A DNA stretch of 64,000 nt from Tichowtungia aerotolerans (GTDB lineage Bacteria > Verrucomicrobiota > Kiritimatiellia > Kiritimatiellales > Tichowtungiaceae): assembly GCF_009905215.1 (NCBI RefSeq), contig NZ_CP047593.1:1678900-1742899 (forward strand). Reading direction: 5' to 3'. The notes under the pieces are model-generated. The model did not search any database and was not told the DNA's origin. It saw only the letters and a program-made list of their open reading frames with translations. The translations under genes and the position numbers were made by a program. This document shows positions 44,150 through 52,253 of this stretch, piece by piece (the first letter of the stretch is position 1; each line of letters starts with the position of its first letter).

Positions 44150-44659
44150 TTAGTAATATAAAACAAACTCGCCGCGGCGATTCTGGCTCCATGCCGATTC
44201 GTCGTGACCGGGAACCACCGGGCTTTCTTCTCCGAGGCTTTTGGTCTGAATCCGATCCGCGCTGATTCCGAGTCCGGTCAGGTAGGAGCGGACCGCCAGG
44301 GCCCGGCGTTCGCCGAGAGCCAGATTGTATTCGCGGCTTCCGCGTTCATCGGAATGGCCCTCAATGATGACTGCTGTAGCAGGGTTTGCTTTCAGGTAAT
44401 CGGCAACCGTTTCAACTTTACCGCGCTCTGCGGGGCTGACCTGGAAACTGTCATATGCAAAAAGAACCGGCTCGAACATTCCGGGATGTTCCATGCCGTC
44501 GGTAAATCGGCCGCTCATAGGAATTCCCCCCATCATATTCATATCCGTGCCACCAATCAGTGAACCCTGAACGCCGGCCGGATTTCTGCCGGGACTCTGA
44601 CAGCCGGTCAGGGCGGCAACAGCCAGAATAAAGATAATCAGCAATGACAGTTTTTTCAT
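44150..44659 (-). CDS. pal: Peptidoglycan-associated lipoprotein
   Basis: A 169-residue outer-membrane lipoprotein with lipobox LTGC and a C-terminal OmpA-like peptidoglycan-binding domain: YDSFQVSP, IIEGHSDERGSREYNLALGERRA, and a final NRRGEFVLYY. ATG 44659 follows GGGAG. It is part of the Tol-Pal system that keeps the outer membrane attached and constricted at division. The 3' end is 31 bp before the GGDEF gene. Confidence 0.93.
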   Translation of the reverse strand: MKKLSLLIIFILAVAALTGCQSPGRNPAGVQGSLIGGTDMNMMGGIPMSGRFTDGMEHPGMFEPVLFAYDSFQVSPAERGKVETVADYLKANPATAVIIEGHSDERGSREYNLALGERRALAVRSYLTGLGISADRIQTKSLGEESPVVPGHDESAWSQNRRGEFVLYY

Positions 44660-44684
44660 TATGAACTCCCTCGTTTCCAAGTTT

Positions 44685-45884
44685 TTAACGCGGCGACCAT
44701 GCAGGAGAAAGCCAGTTCCCACCGCCTTGAATTAAAGCTACCGGAGGGTCATTGACTGTGTCAAGGAGGTAGAGCCCGGATTGGTAACGAACCGTGCGGG
44801 TTGCCACCAGATGCCGGCCGTCTGGAGCCCACGAAGGATCTTCATAATCCGCTCCGTCTGTCGGCAGATATCGGGTCTCTCCGGTCGACGGGTGGATGAT
44901 GGCCACATGGTAGCGTCCTCTTTCCCGGCTGGCACAGGCAATCCAGCCATTAGATCCCCAGTCCGGCGCAACATTTTCTGATCCGCGACGGCTGAGCCGT
45001 CGCGGGCGACCGCCATTGCGGCTGATAATATAAAGTTGCGGTGTGCCGCTTTGATCGGAGACAAAAACAATGTGGTTTCCGTCGGGAGACCAGCACGGGC
45101 TGGCTTCTGCGGCGCGCAATGTCTGTGTCATCCGCTGCGGAGTCCCGCGCGAAAGGCTTTGGATATAAAGTTCCGGGTTGCCGTCCTTGGAGAGAATCAG
45201 AGCCATGGTTTTGCCATCGGGTGAAATAGCAGCTCCGGTGTTCAGGCCGCCGTAGCTGGCGACGCCGTATCGTTTCCCTCGATTCAGATCGATGCGGTAT
45301 AGGTCGGGGAAGCCTCTTGTAAATGAGGTGTAGAACAGGTTGTTGCCGGCCGGCCCCCAGTTCGGGCCTACGACAATACTTCGGTCGGATGTCAGCTGTC
45401 TGAGTCCTTTGCCGTCGGCATCGCAGAGCCACAGTTCTTTGGCGCCGGAGCGGGTCCCGACCAGAGCGATCTTTGTGGACGCGAACCCTTTGTGTCCGGT
45501 AATGGCTTCTACAATGTCGTCAGCGGCGCGGTGTGCGAGAGCTCGAACCTGTGCGGTTTCAAGTGCATAGCCTTTGGAAAGCAGTCGGGCCCGGTCGGCA
45601 GGGCGAGTGGCCTGAATTGAAGCCTGAATCTTTCCTCCCCGCTGGCTGACCGATCCATTCAGGAGAATTTCTCCCGAGCTTCGGGAGAGAGAAAACCATC
45701 CGGAAAGCCGGAGGTCGTTTTCCAGGGTTTGGAAAAATGTCTGAGATCCGGAGTCTGCGGCAATACGCATGCCGGATAGATTGATCGAGATTTTTCGATC
45801 GGCGGATTTTGCCACACGAACCTGCGCGCAGACGGAGGTGGTGAACAGGGCACAAAAACAAGAAAGGAACAGGAGCTTTTTCAT
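44685..45884 (-). CDS. tolB: Tol-Pal system protein TolB
   Basis: A 399-residue periplasmic protein: signal peptide to about residue 20, N-terminal alpha/beta domain (LENDLRLSGWF), then a six-bladed beta propeller with repeated SPDG and DPSWAPDG units. TolB links Pal to the inner-membrane TolQRA complex. FFQTLEND at 50-57 is the palindrome copy, at a place where homologues have a helix of the same length. Confidence 0.93.
   Translation of the reverse strand: MKKLLFLSCFCALFTTSVCAQVRVAKSADRKISINLSGMRIAADSGSQTFFQTLENDLRLSGWFSLSRSSGEILLNGSVSQRGGKIQASIQATRPADRARLLSKGYALETAQVRALAHRAADDIVEAITGHKGFASTKIALVGTRSGAKELWLCDADGKGLRQLTSDRSIVVGPNWGPAGNNLFYTSFTRGFPDLYRIDLNRGKRYGVASYGGLNTGAAISPDGKTMALILSKDGNPELYIQSLSRGTPQRMTQTLRAAEASPCWSPDGNHIVFVSDQSGTPQLYIISRNGGRPRRLSRRGSENVAPDWGSNGWIACASRERGRYHVAIIHPSTGETRYLPTDGADYEDPSWAPDGRHLVATRTVRYQSGLYLLDTVNDPPVALIQGGGNWLSPAWSPR
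45719..45735. repeat. 17-bp palindrome, TTTCCAGGGTTTGGAAA
   Basis: In tolB, read on the minus strand as FQTLE at residues 51-55. Both arms are perfect. Confidence 0.85.
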
Positions 45885-45946
45885 AACTCCTATTCCTTAT
45901 CGGAATCTTCTCTCTCCGGCAAGCTTAGGAGAGTGTTTTAGAAACA

Positions 45947-46906
45947 TCAGTCGTCTACACGAACCTGCAGTTTGTAATATCCGGTCGGCAGGTTGGTGTT
46001 GGAGCTTGTGTCAACGAATGCGGTTTGCGACGCGGACAGGCCGGTTGCAATCGGAGTAAATCCGGAAAGAAGGTTTGAGGCCCAGAAAATGTCATAAACG
46101 CGGCCGGGTTTCCCGGTCCAGACCAGGCCGAACGGCCCGGTTTGGGTGGCTTGGAATGGTTCGCTGGACGTCGGGCTGATTCCGGCGGTGTAGGTCTGTA
46201 AATACGTCCACCCCGGGTTGCCGGACATCGCGACGGCGGAAAGTCCGGAAATCGAGCTGCTGTATTTCAGTTCCCACCAGTCCGGAATGCCGTCGCGGTC
46301 TGCATCCGGGGCCTGTGCGGCAATTTCTGTGTTTGCAATCTCGAGGTCATCCACAAAAACGGAATCGGAACTGTTGTTGGCAATCAGGACTTCTTCGATT
46401 TCCTGATTATCGGAGAAAAGCGGCAGAGCGGCGGCAACGGTTGTGCCGTTCATGCTCAGGTTCCAGGTCATGGTTTCATAGTCGCAGTAGACATCAAAGC
46501 GGGTCCAGACGTTGGTGGCGACGGGAGCGTTGATCTCAACCGGAGTGGTGTTGCTGTAGACTGTCAGGGTCAGGTTGGTGTTCACAAAGAAAGCGACGCT
46601 GGTATTGCCGGAAGTAACGGTTGGGTTTGTGTCCGGTGCGCTGGTAATAAATGCCTGAAAACGGGTCCAGATGGCATTTTGACTGTTCGTCAGTGAATGA
46701 GATACTGAGCCGTTCTGGACTTCGAGGGCCTGTGTGCCAGAGAAGGTCTGCGAAGTTTGCACATCGCCTGTCCCGGATTCAAGGACCCAGTTGTTCTGAC
46801 CGCCGACGCTCCCGGTTGCCAGAGTTTCAAACGATTCTGACAGCAACGTGGATGCTCCCGCATATGCCGCCAGCACTGAGAAAAGAAGACACACAGTTGT
46901 TTTCAT
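45947..46906 (-). CDS. Exported lectin-like protein inside the tol-pal cluster
   Basis: A 319-residue exported protein: signal peptide to about residue 18, a LamG-like beta sandwich (about 20-200), a calcium-binding D-x-D-x-DGIPDWWE loop near residue 203, and a C-terminal domain (GRVYDIFWASNLL...YYKLQV) of the type seen in the first gene of this window. It lies between tolA/tonB and tolB on the same strand, where Proteobacteria have no such gene. Its role is unknown; surface binding or a late insertion into the operon are both possible. Confidence 0.8.
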   Translation of the reverse strand: MKTTVCLLFSVLAAYAGASTLLSESFETLATGSVGGQNNWVLESGTGDVQTSQTFSGTQALEVQNGSVSHSLTNSQNAIWTRFQAFITSAPDTNPTVTSGNTSVAFFVNTNLTLTVYSNTTPVEINAPVATNVWTRFDVYCDYETMTWNLSMNGTTVAAALPLFSDNQEIEEVLIANNSSDSVFVDDLEIANTEIAAQAPDADRDGIPDWWELKYSSSISGLSAVAMSGNPGWTYLQTYTAGISPTSSEPFQATQTGPFGLVWTGKPGRVYDIFWASNLLSGFTPIATGLSASQTAFVDTSSNTNLPTGYYKLQVRVDD

Positions 46907-46935
46907 AACGTTTGTTTATACCTTAATCAGGCGGG

Positions 46936-47676
46936 TTAATCGAGTACGAATTCGATAATAATATTGCGGTTTATAGAGACGGACGGCGGGGTTGGAAGCT
47001 GGCTGAGCGCGTTGAGAGCCGCTTGAACAGACTGGTCAAATGCAGAGTTTCCTGAAGGTCCGGTCAGGGAGCGAAATGTGACTTGTCCGGCAGAGTTCAC
47101 CCGGATGGTGGCGGTCGCTTTCGTCCCGTAAGGCGCTGTGGCCGGCTGTCGCCATACGGAGTAGAAACTGGGCTGGATTCGTCCGCAGTAGAGCAAATGC
47201 TGGTCCGCATTGGAGGTGGTGGTTCCTCCCAGTGCTTTCTGAATGTCGCTGGAGCTGATCTGTTTACGCACAGGCGTCTTCTGCACCGGCTTGCTGGGCT
47301 CCCGGGTGACGCGCTTGTTCTGCCGAATCACCGGTTTGGGCTTCCATTTCGGTTTTTCCGGTTCCGGCTTCGGTTCCGGCTTCGGTTTGGGCTTTGGTTT
47401 CGGTTTGGGTTTGGGGATGGGGGTTGGCTCTGGTTCGGGTTCCGGGGCTGGCTTTGGTTCGGGAGTCGGTTCCGGCTCCGGAGCCGGTTCGGGCTGAATG
47501 GTTGGTAAAATGGCCTCTGTGGCGGCTGGAGCAGGAGCTGCTTCAAAGAAAATAATAGTTTCTTTCGGTTTTGGACGGAAACAGCCGCGAAACAGCGAGG
47601 TCACCAGCAGAACAAAAACGATTCCGACGTGTGTTCCTAAAACGGTCCAGAAAATCCTGTTGCGGGCCGGCTTCAC
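46936..47676 (-). CDS. TolA/TonB-like energy transducer
   Basis: A 246-residue protein: one N-terminal membrane helix (about 8-28), a long Pro/Glu/Lys repeat linker (about 45-130) spanning the periplasm, and a C-terminal TonB-like domain (IQPSFYSVWRQPA, ATATIRVNSAGQVTFRSL, FDQSVQAALNALSQLP). It would couple the TolQR proton channel to Pal/TolB. Linker composition (PEP, KPK repeats) is closer to TonB, the operon place to TolA. Confidence 0.88.
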   Translation of the reverse strand: MKPARNRIFWTVLGTHVGIVFVLLVTSLFRGCFRPKPKETIIFFEAAPAPAATEAILPTIQPEPAPEPEPTPEPKPAPEPEPEPTPIPKPKPKPKPKPKPEPKPEPEKPKWKPKPVIRQNKRVTREPSKPVQKTPVRKQISSSDIQKALGGTTTSNADQHLLYCGRIQPSFYSVWRQPATAPYGTKATATIRVNSAGQVTFRSLTGPSGNSAFDQSVQAALNALSQLPTPPSVSINRNIIIEFVLD

Positions 47677-47678
47677 GT

Positions 47679-48089
47679 TTAATTCTCCGCTTCGGTCACC
47701 AGCGCCATACGGGTTACTTTCGCATCATACAGCATTTTCACCACTTCCGCCACGCGGCCGTATTCTACAGATTGGTCCGCCCGAACATAAACGGTTGTAT
47801 CCGGCATCAATTGTCCGGTGCGCTGCATTTCGCCGGCCAGATCTTCTTTGAGGATGATCTCATCATCCAGAAAAAGCGTGCCCACCGCATCAATCGTGAT
47901 GCTGCGGGTGTCCGGGTTGTCCAGGTCCGCCGCTTTGCCTTTAGGCAGGTTCACGGGAATTCCCTGCTCAATCAGCGGGAACGTGATGATAAACGTAATC
48001 AGCAGAATAAACGTCAGGTCCATCAGCGGAGTCATATTGATCTCACTGATTTCCTTCAGCGCAACCAGACTGGTTTTTCTTCGTCCCAT
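47679..48089 (-). CDS. tolR: TolR/ExbD family proton channel subunit
   Basis: A 136-residue protein with one membrane helix containing the proton-relay Asp (NMTPLMDLTFILLI, residues 18-31) and a periplasmic domain. It starts directly after tolQ (48090) and is followed 2 bp later by the tolA/tonB gene. Confidence 0.92.
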   Translation of the reverse strand: MGRRKTSLVALKEISEINMTPLMDLTFILLITFIITFPLIEQGIPVNLPKGKAADLDNPDTRSITIDAVGTLFLDDEIILKEDLAGEMQRTGQLMPDTTVYVRADQSVEYGRVAEVVKMLYDAKVTRMALVTEAEN

Positions 48090-48770
48090 TTACGCCTCCG
48101 TTGTGCCGAAATGCTGTTGAACGGCTGTGCCGAACTCCTGCACAAAGTTATCCATTTGTACCGACAGCCGTCTGATGCGTGTCGTCAGCAGGTTGTAGCC
48201 GATCGCCGAAGGCAGGGCGACCAGCAGGCCAACCACCGTTGTCAGCAGCGCGCCCGCAATTCCCGGAGCAACCGCCGAAAGGGTTGCGGCGCCCGAAGCT
48301 GCCATGCCGCCGAATGCATCCATCACACCCCAGACTGTTCCGAGCAGTCCGAGGAACGGACAGGCGCTCACCGCAGTAGCCAGAAGTCCCATGCCGTCTT
48401 CCAGCAGCAGGGCTTCGTCCGCCATCGTGCGGTCGACCACCGCGCGCACGGCTTCCACCTGATACACCGACAGCGGAGGGTTTCCCTGAGTCGAAATGGC
48501 TGCACAGCCAGCCTCATAAATGGTATTGAGCGGACTTTCCGGAATCCGGCGTCCCTGCTCAAACGGATTGCTTTTCTGGCGGAACAACGAGAGAAACCGT
48601 TCTGATCCCAGCCGGGCGCGCGAAAGCTGGAACATTTTGGTGAACATCACATACCATACGCCGACCGAGCTGACAAACAGCAGCAGAATAATCAGCTTGC
48701 CCGGCAGGGCGCTCTGGTTAAACATTTCCATCACATTACCTAAAAAAATCGGCAGCAGCAGCCCGTTCAT
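48090..48770 (-). CDS. tolQ: TolQ/ExbB family proton channel subunit
   Basis: A 226-residue protein with three membrane helices; the GLLGTVWGVMDAF and IAGALLTTVVGLLVALPS blocks are family signatures. Together with TolR it forms the proton channel powering TolA. First gene of the cluster tolQ-tolR-tolA/tonB-secreted protein-tolB-pal-GGDEF-pdxJ. Confidence 0.92.
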   Translation of the reverse strand: MNGLLLPIFLGNVMEMFNQSALPGKLIILLLFVSSVGVWYVMFTKMFQLSRARLGSERFLSLFRQKSNPFEQGRRIPESPLNTIYEAGCAAISTQGNPPLSVYQVEAVRAVVDRTMADEALLLEDGMGLLATAVSACPFLGLLGTVWGVMDAFGGMAASGAATLSAVAPGIAGALLTTVVGLLVALPSAIGYNLLTTRIRRLSVQMDNFVQEFGTAVQQHFGTTEA

Positions 48771-48781
48771 AAATCATCTCC

Positions 48782-48863
48782 GTTCCAGGGGTTGGAAAAA
48801 AACTCCCACTCATTTTTCCAGACATTGGAAAAAATGCGAACCTCATTTTCCAAGGTTTGGAAA
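48782..48863. repeat. Three-copy array of the 17-bp palindrome, 32-33 bp spacing
   Basis: Copies start at 48782 (GTTCCAGGGGTTGGAAA), 48815 (TTTCCAGACATTGGAAA) and 48847 (TTTCCAAGGTTTGGAAA). It fills the gap between the divergent tolQ and GHL10 genes, starting 11 bp upstream of the tolQ start codon, so it could influence tolQ expression. Facing arms of adjacent copies can pair as GGAAAAA with TTTTTCC. Confidence 0.85.
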
Positions 48864-48966
48864 AAACAGCAAGCCGCAAGGCAGATGCAGTCTAATCTGG
48901 GGGAATCTGAGGGTGTCTATGCAATAGACTTTCAATGGGTGGAAGAAATGGATTAGGCTCAGGGGC

Positions 48967-50115
48967 ATGAAAACACGTCTGATTATCTGCCTTCTCCTTC
49001 TGCCCCTCATTCTTTTTGCCGGTGCCCGGCCTCCGAAAATGCCGGAGGTGCGTGCGATCTGGGTGACCCGGTTCGATTACAAATCGCCGCGCGATGTGTC
49101 TTCTATTATCATTAACTGTGCTCAGGCCGGATTTACGGATATTTTCTTTCAGGTGCGCGGCAATGGGACGGTGTTCTATCCGAGCCGGGTGGAGCCGTGG
49201 GCCTTTGAGCTGCACGGAAAAGATGTGGCCAATACGGGAAAGAATCCCGGGTGGGATCCGTTGCTGACGGCATCCGCGTGGGCCAAGCGGTATGGAATCC
49301 GGCTGCATGCCTACATTAATGTTCTTCCCGGCTGGCGCGGAGTGAAAAACCCTCCGGCGTCTGCCGGGCAGCTTTGGACGGCGCATCCAGACTGGTTCAT
49401 GGTCGATTCGACCGGAGCGAAAATGCGCCCAACCAGTGCATGGTACAGCTTTGTGAATCCGGCGCATCCGGCGGTTCGCAGTCATCTGTCGCAGATCGCC
49501 GCAGAGCTTGCGCGCTACGACATCGCCGGGCTTCACCTCGATTACATTCGCTTCCCTTACGATTACAAGAGTGTTGCCCGCGAGGTATACCCGAATGCAT
49601 CCAAAGCTGAAATCCAGGCGCATTCCACGTTTTCGTTTGACCGGCTTTCGCTCTCGATGATGCACAATTCCTCGTCCCGCAAAAAATGGGATGACTTTCG
49701 CCGCGATTCGGTTACGCAGGTGGTGCGCGATTTGAACAGTACGTTCCGCCGTCAGCACGGCCCGGCACCGGCGGTGATTTCGTCCAGTGTTCTTGCCGAT
49801 TTAGATTCCGGATACATGCATGCGTTTCAGGACAGTCGGCGGTGGGCTAAGGAGCGGGCGGTCGACTGGCTGGTTCCGATGAACTACAATGCGTCGCTGT
49901 TTGATGAACGGCTTGCGTTGATGAAGCGCTCTTTGGGCCGGCGGGCCACTGCGGGTCAGCTGGTGGTTGGAATTAACTGCGCCGGTGATCTGCAGGAAAT
50001 CCGCCGGGAGATTGCTGCATCACGGCAGGCGGGGTGCCGGGGCTTTGCTTTGTTTGCCTATTCCCATTTGTTTAAGGATCATCAGCCGACGGCTAAAGCC
50101 CGGGTGCTGAAATAA
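48967..50115 (+). CDS. GHL10/DUF187 family glycoside hydrolase-like protein
   Basis: A 382-residue exported protein: signal peptide to about residue 18 (LFAGA), then a TIM-barrel-like domain starting EVRAIWVTRFDY, with NCAQAGFTDIFFQVRGNG, GIRLHAYINV and GLHLDYIRFPY typical of the family. Members are thought to cleave glycans, some in the cell wall; the substrate is unknown. Late MNYNASLFDE and AGINCAGD-like segments complete the barrel. Confidence 0.85.
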   Translation: MKTRLIICLLLLPLILFAGARPPKMPEVRAIWVTRFDYKSPRDVSSIIINCAQAGFTDIFFQVRGNGTVFYPSRVEPWAFELHGKDVANTGKNPGWDPLLTASAWAKRYGIRLHAYINVLPGWRGVKNPPASAGQLWTAHPDWFMVDSTGAKMRPTSAWYSFVNPAHPAVRSHLSQIAAELARYDIAGLHLDYIRFPYDYKSVAREVYPNASKAEIQAHSTFSFDRLSLSMMHNSSSRKKWDDFRRDSVTQVVRDLNSTFRRQHGPAPAVISSSVLADLDSGYMHAFQDSRRWAKERAVDWLVPMNYNASLFDERLALMKRSLGRRATAGQLVVGINCAGDLQEIRREIAASRQAGCRGFALFAYSHLFKDHQPTAKARVLK

Positions 50116-50117
50116 AA

Positions 50118-50139
50118 AAGCCCCGGGCTTCCGGGGCTT
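50118..50139 (-). terminator. Rho-independent terminator
   Basis: AAGCCCCGG (50118-50126) pairs with CCGGGGCTT (50131-50139) around a GCTT loop. Read on the minus strand it is followed by a run of T, so it chiefly ends the TPR membrane protein transcript and may also serve the convergent GHL10 gene. Confidence 0.88.
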
Positions 50140-50150
50140 GAAGAAGGGGG

Positions 50151-52163
50151 TTACTGAAGCTCTTTGGGTAGAGTCATCCCGTCTTTTGATTTCAGAGGCT
50201 CCGGTGGTTTTTTCAGCGTTTTACTTCCGGCAGCTTCCTGCTGTTCAATGGTGGCTTCTTCCGGCTGGAAGAATTTATTGAGCTGTTCGGCTGCATCGCG
50301 GACTTTGTCTTCGTCTCCTTTGAGACGGTAGGCCTGATAAAGTCCCGTCCAGACACGGGAGCTGCGCGGAGTTATTTTTGCAGCCAGTTCCATGCATTTG
50401 ATGCCTTCAGACAGTTTTTTCTGTTTGATCAGGCTGTAGCCGAGGCCAAGCCACGCCTGGGCCATGTTGGGGCAGTGTGTTGTAATGGTGCGATAAATCG
50501 ACTCTGCTTCTTTGGCGCGATTTAAGGCGAGGAAAATTTCACCGGCGCCAACCAAGCGTGACGAATTTCCGAATTTAAAGAGACCGGCGTTTTTTGTGAT
50601 ATAGGCTTGGCGGGTCTTTTCCAGCACTTTCAGTCCGTACTGCTGGATGCTTGGGTCATTGATCAGCGTTTCATATTCAGAAAGATTGCGAACCAGAATG
50701 ATGGTGGACCCGTCAAAATAAACCAGTTTCCAAACCTTGGAAGAGGCAAGACGGTTGGCCAGAGCCCCGGAGTTTGGCCATGCACCATTAAGGACCACGG
50801 CGTGTGGGTTCCAGTCGGACATGATGGATTCCCATGGAGCGGCCTGTCCCAGCAGGGCTTTGTTCAGATTTTTATAAAAATCATTTCCGTACAGAGACGT
50901 TCTTGTGTCGGTAAACACCTTGCGGGTTGGATTCTGTACAAAGAGATATCCACCGTCATGAGCAATGTTCAGAATTCGTTCCGGAAAGTCGTCGCGGTCC
51001 AGCAGTCCGGCGGCGGCAACAGGAAAGGCTTCTTCTTCTACGCCCAGGCCGACTTTCGAAGCACTTCCGATATGAACATAAGCACTGTTGGTAACGATGC
51101 TTCCAGCAGTGATCACCATCAGAACCAGAGTGATTATGACCATCACTTTGTGCAGGAGGTCGCCGTTCATTTTGAATGTGCTCGTCAGCGTGCGCGACAG
51201 GTATTCACTGACCGCATTAAAGCTGAGAATCATGAACGGAAGCGCCAGTACGGTGAAGGATTGCAAGGCGCCAATGGATCCGACGGTCAGAAGGGCACCG
51301 ACCATCGCCAGCAGTGTGATGACCGGCGGCAGGCGTTTCTGGAGCGTTATCAATCCGCCGGCCCCCAGAACCAGCGAGAACAGGTAGAGGCTTGTAATAA
51401 AGCCTTGCGGGAATCCTCCGCTGAACAGGGAGATCCATTCCAGTCCGTCGGTTCCGGTCAGAAGCTTCCAGTTGGCAATGATGTGAATATGAAGGTTGAT
51501 CAGGTTTGGGTTGATCAGAGTTACCAAAAGAGCCGCCCCGGACAGCGCGAACAGACGGGTGGTCAGAGGGGTGACCAGTGACGTGCGTGCTGTCGAGCGG
51601 ATTGCCTGCCGGTTTTCCAGTGCAAGAAACAGAATCAGGGCAGGTCCAAACAGGAATGACGGATGAGTGTTGGTCCACAGAATCTGAAGCACGAGCAGGA
51701 TAGCAGTCATTGCGGTGAAGTTTTTCATCCGATACAGCAGTGTGACGAACAGCGCGGTGAAAAACAGGGCGAATGCGACCGGACCCGGATTAAAAACCGG
51801 AAGCAGCAGCCATGCACAGACCAGAAGTGAGAGTCCCTGACTGAGCGGGCCTCCCCATTCCCTTCCGAGACGGAACATCAGGATAAATGCGGCCAGCAGA
51901 AGGGCCACATGCACTCCCGTAACCAGCGGAGCTCCGCCCATCGACCATAACACTGCAACCGTTTTGTTATAAAGGGGATTGAGGTCAACCCATTGATGAT
52001 CAGCCATTGTGTAGGCGATGGGATCGCCGGAGTAACTGTCTGCCTGGCCCAGAGCAATATGTGTGAAAATGTCGGGGTTACTGATTGTTCGAATGCCGGT
52101 CAGTGTGATGAGAACAAAACCAAACACAACAAGAACAAGACCAAGGGACTTCTTACTGCTCAT
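50151..52163 (-). CDS. Multi-pass membrane protein with C-terminal TPR repeats
   Basis: A 670-residue protein with about ten to twelve membrane segments over the first 400 residues, then a soluble part with TPR repeats at about 545-640 (AQAWLGLGYSLIKQKKLSEGIKCMELA). The layout resembles membrane glycosyltransferase-like proteins of the GT-C type that carry TPRs, with DIFTHIALGQ early and YLFVQNPTRKVFTDTR later. No catalytic residues can be assigned. AAGGAG lies 8 bp before ATG 52163; an upstream in-frame ATG is less likely. SKVWK is a palindrome copy. Confidence 0.75.
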   Translation of the reverse strand: MSSKKSLGLVLVVFGFVLITLTGIRTISNPDIFTHIALGQADSYSGDPIAYTMADHQWVDLNPLYNKTVAVLWSMGGAPLVTGVHVALLLAAFILMFRLGREWGGPLSQGLSLLVCAWLLLPVFNPGPVAFALFFTALFVTLLYRMKNFTAMTAILLVLQILWTNTHPSFLFGPALILFLALENRQAIRSTARTSLVTPLTTRLFALSGAALLVTLINPNLINLHIHIIANWKLLTGTDGLEWISLFSGGFPQGFITSLYLFSLVLGAGGLITLQKRLPPVITLLAMVGALLTVGSIGALQSFTVLALPFMILSFNAVSEYLSRTLTSTFKMNGDLLHKVMVIITLVLMVITAGSIVTNSAYVHIGSASKVGLGVEEEAFPVAAAGLLDRDDFPERILNIAHDGGYLFVQNPTRKVFTDTRTSLYGNDFYKNLNKALLGQAAPWESIMSDWNPHAVVLNGAWPNSGALANRLASSKVWKLVYFDGSTIILVRNLSEYETLINDPSIQQYGLKVLEKTRQAYITKNAGLFKFGNSSRLVGAGEIFLALNRAKEAESIYRTITTHCPNMAQAWLGLGYSLIKQKKLSEGIKCMELAAKITPRSSRVWTGLYQAYRLKGDEDKVRDAAEQLNKFFQPEEATIEQQEAAGSKTLKKPPEPLKSKDGMTLPKELQ
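50727..50743. repeat. 17-bp palindrome, TTTCCAAACCTTGGAAG
   Basis: In the TPR membrane protein gene; the minus-strand reading gives SKVWK. Confidence 0.8.
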
Positions 52164-52253
52164 AAACAAAGGCTCCTTCAACGATTCCAATTGCAGACTA
52201 ATCATTATTAGTCTTCGAAGGCTGGCTTTACAAGCAGTAAACCGACTTGCGCT

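Noticed and set aside
47340-47500. GC-rich repeats as a separate repeat element
   Set aside because: They encode the Pro/Glu/Lys linker of the TolA/TonB-like protein.
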